DNA of 64,000 nt from Tyzzerella sp. (lineage in GTDB: Bacteria > Bacillota > Clostridia > Lachnospirales > Lachnospiraceae), in NCBI GenBank assembly GCA_017465565.1, contig JAFTWA010000008.1, forward strand, positions 1-64,000, given 5' to 3'. Below, piece after piece: positions 1 through 7,281 of the stretch; positions within the stretch are counted from its first letter, which is position 1; each line of letters begins with the position of its first letter. The notes beneath the pieces were generated by a model. The model worked only from the letters and a program-made list of their open reading frames with translations. It searched no databases and was not told the origin of the DNA. Position numbers and translations under genes: made by a program.

Positions 1-166
1 ACAGTATTGACACCATGTGTAAAAAGATTTATAATGCAAGAACATTTTCAAACATTCTAATATATCAAATCTTATTTTCATGGCAATTCGCCAGTTTATT
101 TCAGTGTTTGAACAAAAGAATATGAGAAAGGGGCGGATTCTATGATTGTAAAATCCTTGAATTTTA

Positions 167-196
167 TTGTTGCAAAAAGAGAAAACATGATATAAT
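167..196 (+). promoter_or_regulatory. candidate promoter of the Rpn nuclease gene
   Basis: A perfect TATAAT (191-196) lies 18 bp after TTGTTG (167-172). Its start point would fall near 203, inside the GGAGAG ribosome-binding site at 201-206, so this promoter would give an almost leaderless mRNA; another promoter further upstream is possible. The rest of 1-212 shows no gene. Confidence 0.35.
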
Positions 197-212
197 ACAA
201 GGAGAGAAAGAT

Positions 213-1139
213 ATGACAGATACGAAAAAATCAAACACACCGTATGATGATGTGCATCGGACTTTATTAAATGACTGTCCGAAGCTTATTATACCGGTAG
301 TAAATGAGATGTTTCAAAAGAAACATAAAGATAATGAAAAGGTAACATTGCTAAACAACGAATTCTTCATTAACAGGCAGGGTGGAGAGCAGTCAGAACG
401 TATTACAGATACCCATTGTATGATTGGTACTGAGCGGTATCACATAGAGTGTGAAAGTTCAATGGACGGAACCATTGTAGTGCGTTTGTTTGAATATGAT
501 TCACAAATAGCCCTACAGTCTAGTTTCCAGCAGAAAGATAAGCTGGTCGTCAAATTTCCAAATACAGCGATTCTCTATCTCAGACATAATGAGAATACAC
601 CTGACCAAATGCGGATTGAACTTCATGTTCCGGGTGCATCGTGCAGTTATATGGTTCCAGTTATGAAGGTGCAGAATTACACGATTGAAGAGATTTTTCA
701 GAAAAGACTGTTCTTTTTAATTCCATTTCATATTTTTACATATGAAAAGAATTTGAAAGGATATGACGCAGATGAAGATAAGTTGTCTGAATTGACAAGG
801 GTTTATGATGAAATCATTGAAAGATTAAACGAATATGTCGCGTTACAGGTTATTGACGAATATACCAAGGTTACAATTATCGATATGTCGAAAAAGGTGC
901 TGGAACATCTTGCAAAAAAATATTCCAACGTGATAGAAGGAGTAGGTGCAATTATGGGTGGAAAGATATTGGATTATGAGGCAAAAGATATATTGAATCA
1001 AGGTCGTGCAGAGGGACAGGAAGCGGGACTAACAGCTATTATTCGTAAGAAGTTAGAAAGAGGAGATTCGGTAGAGAAGATTGCAGATGATTTAGTGGAG
1101 AATGTTGCAGATATTCAAAAGATTGTAGATACTTTATAA
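213..1139 (+). CDS. Rpn-family PD-(D/E)XK nuclease / putative transposase
   Basis: 308-residue protein of the Rpn (recombination-promoting nuclease, YhgA-like) type that is abundant in Lachnospiraceae. The N-terminal two thirds carry the expected nuclease-fold pattern: an early D (ERITD, about residue 65), then the HIECESS strand (about 78-84), giving a D...ExE-like arrangement. The C-terminal part is helical, ending in a charged GRAEGQEAG segment followed by a short helix pair (DSVEKIADDLVENVADI) typical of the family. ATG at 213 has GGAGAG just upstream. Related proteins act as DNA endonucleases that stimulate RecA-independent recombination; whether this one is active is not shown. It stands alone and is followed by a hairpin terminator. 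No inverted repeats or target-site duplications were seen, so it need not be an insertion sequence. Confidence 0.8.
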   Translation: MTDTKKSNTPYDDVHRTLLNDCPKLIIPVVNEMFQKKHKDNEKVTLLNNEFFINRQGGEQSERITDTHCMIGTERYHIECESSMDGTIVVRLFEYDSQIALQSSFQQKDKLVVKFPNTAILYLRHNENTPDQMRIELHVPGASCSYMVPVMKVQNYTIEEIFQKRLFFLIPFHIFTYEKNLKGYDADEDKLSELTRVYDEIIERLNEYVALQVIDEYTKVTIIDMSKKVLEHLAKKYSNVIEGVGAIMGGKILDYEAKDILNQGRAEGQEAGLTAIIRKKLERGDSVEKIADDLVENVADIQKIVDTL

Positions 1140-1171
1140 ATAATTGAGAATTAAGTGATGATGGATGGAGG

Positions 1172-1216
1172 AGACCAAAGATTTGGGAAGTGATAACTCA
1201 AATCTTTGATCTTTTT
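1172..1216 (+). terminator. intrinsic terminator after the Rpn nuclease gene
   Basis: Perfect 10-bp stem CAAAGATTTG (1176-1185) / CAAATCTTTG (1199-1208), extended by AGA/TCT after one mismatch and followed by five T (1212-1216). Confidence 0.65.
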
Positions 1217-1218
1217 GA

Positions 1219-1461
1219 ATAGTCAAGTACGAGGATGTGTATCATCTGTGCCTGAATACTGAGAAGGTGATGGAGATGTTTTCAAAGGAATTACAACAAT
1301 TAGATAAGGATACTGTACAGTATATGATAGATGAGATGCAGGACGAGATTGACAGTCAGAAGGTGCAGCTTCAGGAGAAGGATGAACAGCTAAAAATCGA
1401 ACGTGAAGAAAATGCGCGTCTAAAGGCTTTACTGCAGCGAGTAAACGTTCCATTAGATTAA
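1219..1461 (+). pseudogene. C-terminal relic of an Rpn/transposase-like protein
   Basis: Open frame from just after a TGA (1216-1218) to 1461, with no credible start codon or ribosome-binding site; the first possible start is a GTG at 1237. The translation (VKYEDVYHLCLNTEKV..., then a long charged coiled coil rich in K, E and Q) resembles the C-terminal tail seen on Rpn/transposase-like proteins of Lachnospiraceae, in which a helix of the type DTVQYMIDEMQDEI precedes a coiled coil. The N-terminal nuclease domain is missing and the sequence begins directly after a terminator. The simplest reading is a truncated relic. A short expressed coiled-coil protein is the alternative and cannot be excluded. 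Confidence 0.5.
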
Positions 1462-1527
1462 TTTTCTCTTAAACGCCTATATCCTCTTAATTTTAGCAAT
1501 ATGCTACATGGCTAAAAAGTTGTAACA

Positions 1528-1552
1528 ATGATAAACTTATCATAAGTATAAT
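1528..1552 (+). promoter_or_regulatory. operator-like palindrome and -10 box
   Basis: Perfect 7-bp inverted repeat ATGATAA-AC-TTATCAT (1528-1543) placed directly before TATAAT (1547-1552), about 35 bp upstream of the epimerase start. Its place between -35 and -10 suits a repressor operator. No well-spaced -35 box is visible. Confidence 0.4.
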
Positions 1553-1586
1553 TTTTTTTAGAACGTGAAAAAAGGAGGCGTTTCTT

Positions 1587-2477
1587 ATGAATAATAAAAT
1601 AAGAGTATCTACTTCGACAAATATTTGTAACCACATCCTCTGGAATAAGGAGCACTACAGCAGTGAGGAAGCGGTTCGGATGATTGGAGAAGCCGGTTTT
1701 GGTGCAGTGGATATGGATTTTGCATTTTGGGGACTGACGGAGGACCCAATGGCAGAAGATACTTGGAAGGAATGGACCCTGAGACAGATTGAGGCGGCAG
1801 CGGAATATCAGCTTCCAATCACACAGGGGCATGCGCATTTCTTCAGCAGAGAACACTGTGAGTTACTTTCAGAGGAAGAGATGAAACGTCGAGAAACTTT
1901 AATTATGCGTGATATTGAGGCGGCCAGCATGTGTAAAATAGACTGGCTGGTTCTTCATCCAGATTCCTATTGTGATGACGTATATTATTCACGCAAAATA
2001 TCGATGGAAAAGAACTTAGAGCAGTTCAAACGTTACGGCGAAGCTGCGGCAAAGGCAGGCGTGGGTCTTGCGATTGAAAATATGTTTATCCGTAAGATGC
2101 CTTGTTTCTGCGCATCGACTGATGACTTGATGGAACTTTTGGACCGTCTGGGAGATGATAAATTATTTGGAATCTGCTGGGATACAGGACATGGGATGCT
2201 GAACCAGCTTGACCAGCCAGCTGCAATCAGACAGATTGGAAATCGTTTGAAAGCACTTCATGTTAATGATAATCATGGTCAGTGGGATGACCATGTTCTT
2301 CCGTTCCAGGGCAAGATTGAATGGGCACCATTCATGAAAGCACTTGGCGATATCGGATTTGAAAATGATTTTACATATGAGATTCATAATTTCTCAAAAG
2401 GCTTTGATGCAGGATTTCATCAGGAAGCACTGATTTTCGCGAGAAAATTAGGTGAATACATGCTGACATTAATGTAG
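1587..2477 (+). CDS. sugar phosphate isomerase/epimerase, TIM barrel
   Basis: 296-residue cytoplasmic protein of the xylose-isomerase-like/AP-endonuclease-2 TIM-barrel superfamily, which includes tagatose/ribulose-3-epimerases and sugar-phosphate isomerases. Visible metal-ligand regions are the strand around LAIENMF (E near 159), CWDTGHG (D and H near 199-202), ALHVNDNHGQWDDH (H and D near 225-235) and FTYEIHNFS (E near 277), the usual E-D-H-E set of the fold. AAAAAGGAGG precedes the ATG. The ribulokinase-like gene follows after 13 bp with its own ribosome-binding site, so the two are one operon and this enzyme probably interconverts a ketopentose (or its phosphate) with the kinase substrate or product. 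The exact substrate cannot be read from the sequence. Confidence 0.8.
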   Translation: MNNKIRVSTSTNICNHILWNKEHYSSEEAVRMIGEAGFGAVDMDFAFWGLTEDPMAEDTWKEWTLRQIEAAAEYQLPITQGHAHFFSREHCELLSEEEMKRRETLIMRDIEAASMCKIDWLVLHPDSYCDDVYYSRKISMEKNLEQFKRYGEAAAKAGVGLAIENMFIRKMPCFCASTDDLMELLDRLGDDKLFGICWDTGHGMLNQLDQPAAIRQIGNRLKALHVNDNHGQWDDHVLPFQGKIEWAPFMKALGDIGFENDFTYEIHNFSKGFDAGFHQEALIFARKLGEYMLTLM

Positions 2478-2490
2478 GAGGAGAAATATT

Positions 2491-4155
2491 ATGGGAAAAT
2501 ACGCACTGGGGCTGGATTATGGAACCTTATCGGTTCGTGCTTTACTAATTGACAGTCAAACAGGAGAGGAAATTGCGTCAAGCGCTTGCGAATATGCGCA
2601 CGGTGTTATGGAGAAAGAGCTTCCTACAGGGAAAAAATTACCTTCGGGATTTGCACTCCAAGATCCTCGTGATTACATGGAAGGATTGATTCTTACTGTA
2701 AAAGAAGTCATGAGCAAAACGCAAATTCCACCAGAAGAAATTATTGGAATTGGGATTGATTTTACAGCGTCTACTATATTACCTGTAAAGGCAGATAAGA
2801 CGCCTTTATGTTACATTCCAGACTTTCAGGATGAGCCACATGCCTATGTGAAGCTGTGGAAACATCATGGAGGGGAAGAAGAAGCAAACATCATTGCAAA
2901 AACGATAGAAGAGCGTGGCGAAGATTGGATTTCAAGATACGGAGGAAAAGTATCGAGTGAAACAATGCTTCCAAAGATTTTTGAAACGCTTCGGCATGCA
3001 CCTGCTGTGTATGAGGAGGCGGACCGATTTATTGAGGCAATGGACTGGCTCATTTGGAACCTGACAGGGGAAGAAACACGTTCAGCTTGCTGTACTGGTT
3101 ATAAAGCATACTATCACCATGAAACTGGTTACCCATCAAAGGATTTTCTGAAAGCACTAGACCCTGGAATGGAGAATCTGATAGAAGAAAAAATGGATGC
3201 ACCGATTAAAGCAGTAGGGGAAAGAGCAGGATATCTGACAGAAACTATGGCAAAAACCCTTGGGCTTCAACCGGGAACACCTGTTGGAACAGGTATTATT
3301 GACGGACATTCTTCTATTTTGGGATGTGGTGTTGGAAAGCCGGGAACTATGGTAATGATTCTTGGAACTTCGGCGGCTCACTTTTTCCTTTCGGAGACAG
3401 AACTCCAGATTCCAGGCTCGGCCGGAGCTATCAAAGATGGTGTTATAAAAGGCTATTTTGGATGCGAAGCTGGACAAAGCTGCGTAGGAGACCATTTTGC
3501 GTGGTTTGTGAAAACTCTCGTACCAGAGAGTTACGAGATAGAAGCAAGGGAAAAAGGAATCAGCGTGCATCAATTGCTGGTTGAAAAGCTGGAGGGATAT
3601 AAAGCCGGACAAAGTGGTCTTATTGCGTTGGACTGGTTCAACGGTGTGCGCTCCCCGCTCATGGATTTCAATTTGAATGGTATGATTCTTGGGATGAACC
3701 TTCTGACAAAACCAGAGGAGATTTATCTTGCATTGATTGAAGCAACTGCCTATGGAACGCGTATGATTATTGATTCTTTTGAGAAGGAAGGAGTGTCAGT
3801 AGATTCTATTATTTTATGTGGCGGCATTCCGCTAAAAAATAGAATGCTGGTCCAGGTATATTCGGATATTTGCAAGAAGGAAATTAGAATTTCAGAAAGC
3901 AGCAATGCCAGTGCCATGGGCGCAGCGATTCTTGGTGTTGCGGCAGCGGAAGCAGAGGTGTCAGGATACAAAGATGCCAGTGAGGCAACAGAAAAATTAG
4001 GTAAGACAGGGAAAATGGTATATCGTCCGAATCCAGAGAATACTGTTATTTATGATAATCTTTATGAAGAGTATAAGATATTACATAAATATTTTGGAAC
4101 AGGTATGAATGATGTGATGAAGAGACTGAATGCGATTCGGGATATGCAAAAATAG
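2491..4155 (+). CDS. araB: ribulokinase (AraB-type FGGY kinase)
   Basis: 554-residue FGGY-family kinase with the AraB hallmarks: N-terminal GLDYGTLSVRALLID phosphate-binding segment, the long insertion PTGKKLPSGFALQDPRDY typical of ribulokinases, IGIDFTAST, and C-terminal ILCGGIPLKNRMLVQVYSDICKK adenosine motif. The length matches bacterial AraB (about 550-560). It would phosphorylate L-ribulose (or a related ketopentose) with ATP for entry into the pentose phosphate pathway. No araA or araD is visible; the partner is the TIM-barrel epimerase immediately upstream. A terminator follows, so this is a two-gene operon. Substrate preference for L-ribulose rather than another ketose is inferred. 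Confidence 0.85.
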   Translation: MGKYALGLDYGTLSVRALLIDSQTGEEIASSACEYAHGVMEKELPTGKKLPSGFALQDPRDYMEGLILTVKEVMSKTQIPPEEIIGIGIDFTASTILPVKADKTPLCYIPDFQDEPHAYVKLWKHHGGEEEANIIAKTIEERGEDWISRYGGKVSSETMLPKIFETLRHAPAVYEEADRFIEAMDWLIWNLTGEETRSACCTGYKAYYHHETGYPSKDFLKALDPGMENLIEEKMDAPIKAVGERAGYLTETMAKTLGLQPGTPVGTGIIDGHSSILGCGVGKPGTMVMILGTSAAHFFLSETELQIPGSAGAIKDGVIKGYFGCEAGQSCVGDHFAWFVKTLVPESYEIEAREKGISVHQLLVEKLEGYKAGQSGLIALDWFNGVRSPLMDFNLNGMILGMNLLTKPEEIYLALIEATAYGTRMIIDSFEKEGVSVDSIILCGGIPLKNRMLVQVYSDICKKEIRISESSNASAMGAAILGVAAAEAEVSGYKDASEATEKLGKTGKMVYRPNPENTVIYDNLYEEYKILHKYFGTGMNDVMKRLNAIRDMQK

Positions 4156-4165
4156 TTTTTTTTAG

Positions 4166-4197
4166 CTGAGTCCAGTAAAATGGGCTCAGTTTTTTTA
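4166..4197 (+). terminator. intrinsic terminator after araB
   Basis: Stem CTGAGTCC (4166-4173) / GGGCTCAG (4182-4189) with one G-U pair, followed by eight T. Confidence 0.85.
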
Positions 4198-4299
4198 TGT
4201 TTTTTAGCAAATTTTTATAATATTAACTCTATGTTTCTTGCGATAAAAGTGGTATTATAAAAAGAACGATGTTAGAAATAAAAAAGGAAGATGTTTGCT

Positions 4300-5052
4300 A
4301 TGGCACTAATGGATGAATTCAGAGAAGAACGAGAGAACATTCTAAAAAACGGCACTAAGAAGGAGAAACTGGCGTATTTCTGGGAGTATTACAAATGGTA
4401 TGTAATTATTCCAGCTATCATAATTATAGCTGTTGGCAGTTATATTCATCATTTGGTTACCGCACCTGAGCCTCTTTTAAATGGGGTGCTCTTAAATGTT
4501 ACAGAGATAAACACAGAAGAAATAATCGCAGATTTCTGCAAAGAGCAGGAAATCGATACTGACGATTACAGCGTAGACCTTAACACAGGTGTTAATTATG
4601 TTGCTAATGACGATACAGGCATGGCGAATTATGAGTCGAGCCAGGCACTTATGGCATGGGTTAGTGCAGGAAGTGTTGATTTTATCAATGGTGATTTGGA
4701 GTCGGTAACAGAACTTGCGTATAAGGGCTACTTTGTAGACCTGACAGAGGTTTTGAGTGAAGAGCAGATTGAAAAGTATGAACCATACTTTTTATACATA
4801 GACCAGGAGATTATTACAGAGGTAAACAGACTGCAGGATGCAAATGAGGAGATGCCGGATATAGAGACTCCGGATTGTACAAAGCCGGAAGAGATGGAAG
4901 ACCCAATTCCAGTAATGATTGATATGTCGAAATGTGAAGTTCTTGCGGAAGGATATGCAAATGCAGAAAAGGGACTTGCACTGGGAATGACGGTCAAATC
5001 TGAACATGCAGAGATGGTATTAGAGTTTATAGATTATTTGATGGAAGAGTAA
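4300..5052 (+). CDS. membrane-anchored protein of unknown function
   Basis: Start placed at the ATG at 4300 (MALMDEF) because GGAAG at 4286-4290 is correctly spaced for it; an ATG at 4291 lies directly against that site. The 250-residue product has a charged cytoplasmic N-terminus, one membrane helix at about residues 34-50 (YVIIPAIIIIAVGSYI) and an acidic extracytoplasmic domain. The C-terminal part (VDFINGDLESVTELAYKGYFVDLTEVL) recalls the hinge and domain pattern of periplasmic solute-binding proteins, but there is no lipobox. It is followed by a YesL/DUF624 gene with a 22-bp gap, a pairing that suggests a shared envelope role. Function unknown. Confidence 0.65.
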   Translation: MALMDEFREERENILKNGTKKEKLAYFWEYYKWYVIIPAIIIIAVGSYIHHLVTAPEPLLNGVLLNVTEINTEEIIADFCKEQEIDTDDYSVDLNTGVNYVANDDTGMANYESSQALMAWVSAGSVDFINGDLESVTELAYKGYFVDLTEVLSEEQIEKYEPYFLYIDQEIITEVNRLQDANEEMPDIETPDCTKPEEMEDPIPVMIDMSKCEVLAEGYANAEKGLALGMTVKSEHAEMVLEFIDYLMEE

Positions 5053-5074
5053 GGTACTAGAGGAGGAAAGAAAA

Positions 5075-5785
5075 ATGGGAAGATTTTTTAATTATGACAA
5101 TGGAATCATGTCGGCATTAGCGAAGTTGGCGGATTGTATGATTCTTGCATTTTTATGGGCAGGTTGTTCAATACCTATCTTTACGATCGGTGCATCTACC
5201 ACCGCTTTGTATTATACAGTGAATAAGTCTGTGCGCCATAACAGGGGCTATGCATGGAAGGAATTTTTAACTGCATTTAAGAGTAATTTCAAACAGTCTA
5301 CAGTAGTGTGGCTGATGATTTTGGCGCTTTATATTTTAGGGGCTGTGGATTGCTATATTCTATCTATGATGGGTGAAGCAATTAGTTTTTCAAATATCTT
5401 AATGGGCATTATTATTGCATTAATGATATTGGTGACGATGTGGGTGATTTATCTGTTCCCATACATGGCGCGTTTTGAAAGCGAAAGAAAAGTAGTAATG
5501 AAAAACAGTGCGTTGATTGCAATTGCAAATATATTTTGGACGATTTTACTTTTAGTTATATTCGTGGTTGCAGTGGTGCTATTTCTATTACTTCCAATGA
5601 TTGGTCTTTTTATCCCTGTTATTTACATGGTGCTCGCAAATCTGATTTTGGAACGTATTTTCCGTAAATACATGTCAGTGGAAGATTTGAGAGAGGAAGC
5701 AGAGAGAGACCAGGTATATTACAAAGAATTGAAGGCATACGAAAACGCAGAAGAAAAAGAAAAAATTGAAGAAATCGAAGAGTAA
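5075..5785 (+). CDS. YesL/DUF624 family membrane protein
   Basis: 236-residue polytopic protein matching the YesL (DUF624) pattern: an N-terminal FNYDNGIMSALAKLADCMILAFLW segment, a GASTTALYYTV turn, then four more hydrophobic helices and a charged, Glu-rich C-terminal tail in the cytoplasm. DUF624 proteins usually sit beside sugar ABC transporters and two-component systems in Firmicutes; their biochemical role is not established. AGGAGGAAAG lies upstream of the ATG. It forms a two-gene unit with the anchored protein upstream and is closed by an unusually long hairpin. Confidence 0.8.
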   Translation: MGRFFNYDNGIMSALAKLADCMILAFLWAGCSIPIFTIGASTTALYYTVNKSVRHNRGYAWKEFLTAFKSNFKQSTVVWLMILALYILGAVDCYILSMMGEAISFSNILMGIIIALMILVTMWVIYLFPYMARFESERKVVMKNSALIAIANIFWTILLLVIFVVAVVLFLLLPMIGLFIPVIYMVLANLILERIFRKYMSVEDLREEAERDQVYYKELKAYENAEEKEKIEEIEE

Positions 5786-5801
5786 ATTTCATGCACGAAA
5801 C

Positions 5802-5885
5802 AAAACCCTTGTTATGTGAAATTTTAGTCTGTCACACTGATTAGACATGGCAGACTAAAATTTCGTATAGCAAGGGTTTTTATGT
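5802..5885 (+). terminator. very long hairpin terminator
   Basis: The arms at 5802-5831 and 5851-5880 pair over 30 consecutive positions: 10 perfect, 7 containing three G-U pairs, then 13 perfect, around a 19-nt loop, ending in a T run. The wobble pairs are preserved only in the plus-strand RNA. Confidence 0.75.
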
Positions 5886-6122
5886 TTGAGAAAAAACTAA
5901 ACCAGAGGTTTAATTAGAAGCTATTTCAATTTAAACAAATTCATGATACAATGTAGAAAAGCATTATATTTCTGAAAATCAAGTGGTAAACTCACGTCTA
6001 AAATTCTATTTTCATTTCTTAGAAATCTCGATGCTTTACAAAATCATTTCAACGAAAAGCAGAGAGGTTCATAAGAAAAGAATAGAAGAACTCCTGCGTA
6101 GGTACAAAGGAGGTAAATGCCT
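5886..6122. other. AT-rich intergenic stretch before the interrupted Rpn gene
   Basis: Part of a 337-base gap (5786-6122). No coding region was recognised. A possible promoter, TTTCAA (5924-5929) with a 17-bp spacer to TACAAT (5947-5952), faces the interrupted Rpn gene. AAAGGAGGT at 6106-6114 is its ribosome-binding site. Confidence 0.4.
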
Positions 6123-7112
6123 ATGGGCAAGATAGACACAGTGACAAGGGACTATATGTCCGAACCAAAACGTTTTGCAGATGCATTCAATTATCATCTG
6201 TTTGCAGGAAGACAGGTAGTTAAACCAGGAAATTTAGAGGAAAAGGACCCCACAGAAATTGCAATGATTTTTGAGGATGAGAACGAAGAGGTTGTTCAAA
6301 AGTTTAGAGATGTATTGAAGAACTGCATTCTTATGGAAGATGAGAGGGCGGCATATCTGATTCTCGGAATTTAGAACCAGGCAGAGGTTCATTATGCACT
6401 TGCTGTGAAGAACATGATTTATGATGCATTGAATTACGGGAAGCAGGTATCGAAGATTGCAAAGGAGCATCGTGAGAATAAGGAATTCGAGAACAGCAAG
6501 GAGTTTTTATCAGGCATAAAAAAGACTGACAAACTGAAACCAGTCATCACATTGACCATTTATTTCGGAGCGGACGAATGGGACGGACCAAGAAGTTTAA
6601 AGGAGATGTTCGAACCTATTGACGAACATCTCAGCGAGTATGTGGCAGATTATAAGCCGAATCTTATTATTCCAAGAGAGATTGATGATTTCAGCAAGTT
6701 TGCAACTGATTTTGGAAAAGTGATGAAATTTATTTCTGTATCAAAAAACAAAGCGGAATGCGCCAAATTGAAGGACGATAAGATGTTTGAGAATGTTGAC
6801 AAGGAAACCGTACATGTGATTAATGTGTGTACAGGTGCGGATTTAGAAGAACCAGAAGGAAAGGAGACAGTAAATATGTGTGAAGGATTGAGATTGTGGC
6901 GAGAAGAGGAGAGAGCATTAGCGAGACAAGAAGGATTGGAAGAAGGAAGACAAGAAGGAAGACAAGAAGGAAGACAAGAAGGAAGACAAGAAGGAATAGG
7001 TGTTTTGGTTACAACGCTTCATGAATTAGGGCAAGCGAAGGAATTTATTGTTGAAACTATCATGAAGAAATTTTCTTTGTCAGAGGAAGCAGCAAGAGAA
7101 TATATAAGATAG
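6123..7112 (+). pseudogene. Rpn-family nuclease / putative transposase, interrupted by an amber codon
   Basis: Two collinear reading frames in the same phase are separated only by TAG at 6372-6374. Read through, they make one protein of about 330 residues: MGKIDTVTRDYMSEPKRFADAFNYHLF at the start, ERAAYLILGI, stop, NQAEVHYALAVKNMIYDALNYG, then the conserved LTIYFGADEWDGPRSLKEMF core, NVCTGADLEEPEGKETVNMCEGL and a GRQE-repeat tail. This is the Rpn recombination-promoting nuclease/putative transposase type of Lachnospiraceae, where an acidic codon is expected at the stop. Start chosen at 6123 because AAAGGAGGT is 9 bp away; the ATG at 6117 is too close. No second frameshift or stop was seen, so the lesion looks recent. 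Sequencing error or read-through are alternatives. Confidence 0.8.
6942..6989 (+). repeat. 12-bp tandem repeat encoding EGRQ units
   Basis: Four perfect copies of GAAGGAAGACAA (6942-6989), then a partial fifth. Within the Rpn pseudogene they encode EGRQ-EGRQ-EGRQ-EGRQ, the family's charged linker. Such tracts expand and contract by slippage. Confidence 0.9.
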
Positions 7113-7122
7113 TGGATGAAAG

Positions 7123-7152
7123 ATGGAGAATGAAAATATTCTCCATTTTTTT
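7123..7152 (+). terminator. intrinsic terminator after the Rpn pseudogene
   Basis: Stem ATGGAGAAT (7123-7131) / ATTCTCCAT (7138-7146) with a 6-nt loop, followed by a run of seven T. Confidence 0.85.
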
Positions 7153-7211
7153 GCGAATTCTATCCTCAACAGTGCGTAGATTTGACCTAGCAAACTTGAC
7201 CATATCATCCA

Positions 7212-7240
7212 TTGATGTATATGTCAAAATATGGTATAAT
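7212..7240 (+). promoter_or_regulatory. promoter of the glycerol-1-phosphate dehydrogenase gene
   Basis: TTGATG (7212-7217), 17-bp spacer, TATAAT (7235-7240); predicted start near 7247, about 35 nt before the ATG. Confidence 0.65.
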
Positions 7241-7281
7241 GTCTTAGTTCTTGAAAGAGCATTTTATGTGGAGGAGTTAAA

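Noticed and set aside
213-1139. Complete insertion sequence around the Rpn gene
   Set aside because: No terminal inverted repeats or target-site duplication could be seen; Rpn proteins are not standard IS transposases.
3157-3612. Minus-strand open frame of 151 codons inside araB
   Set aside because: Antisense shadow of a well-supported ribulokinase; no ribosome-binding site and unnatural composition.
6942-6989. Possible CRISPR-like array
   Set aside because: The units are contiguous 12-bp copies without spacers and lie in frame in a coding sequence.
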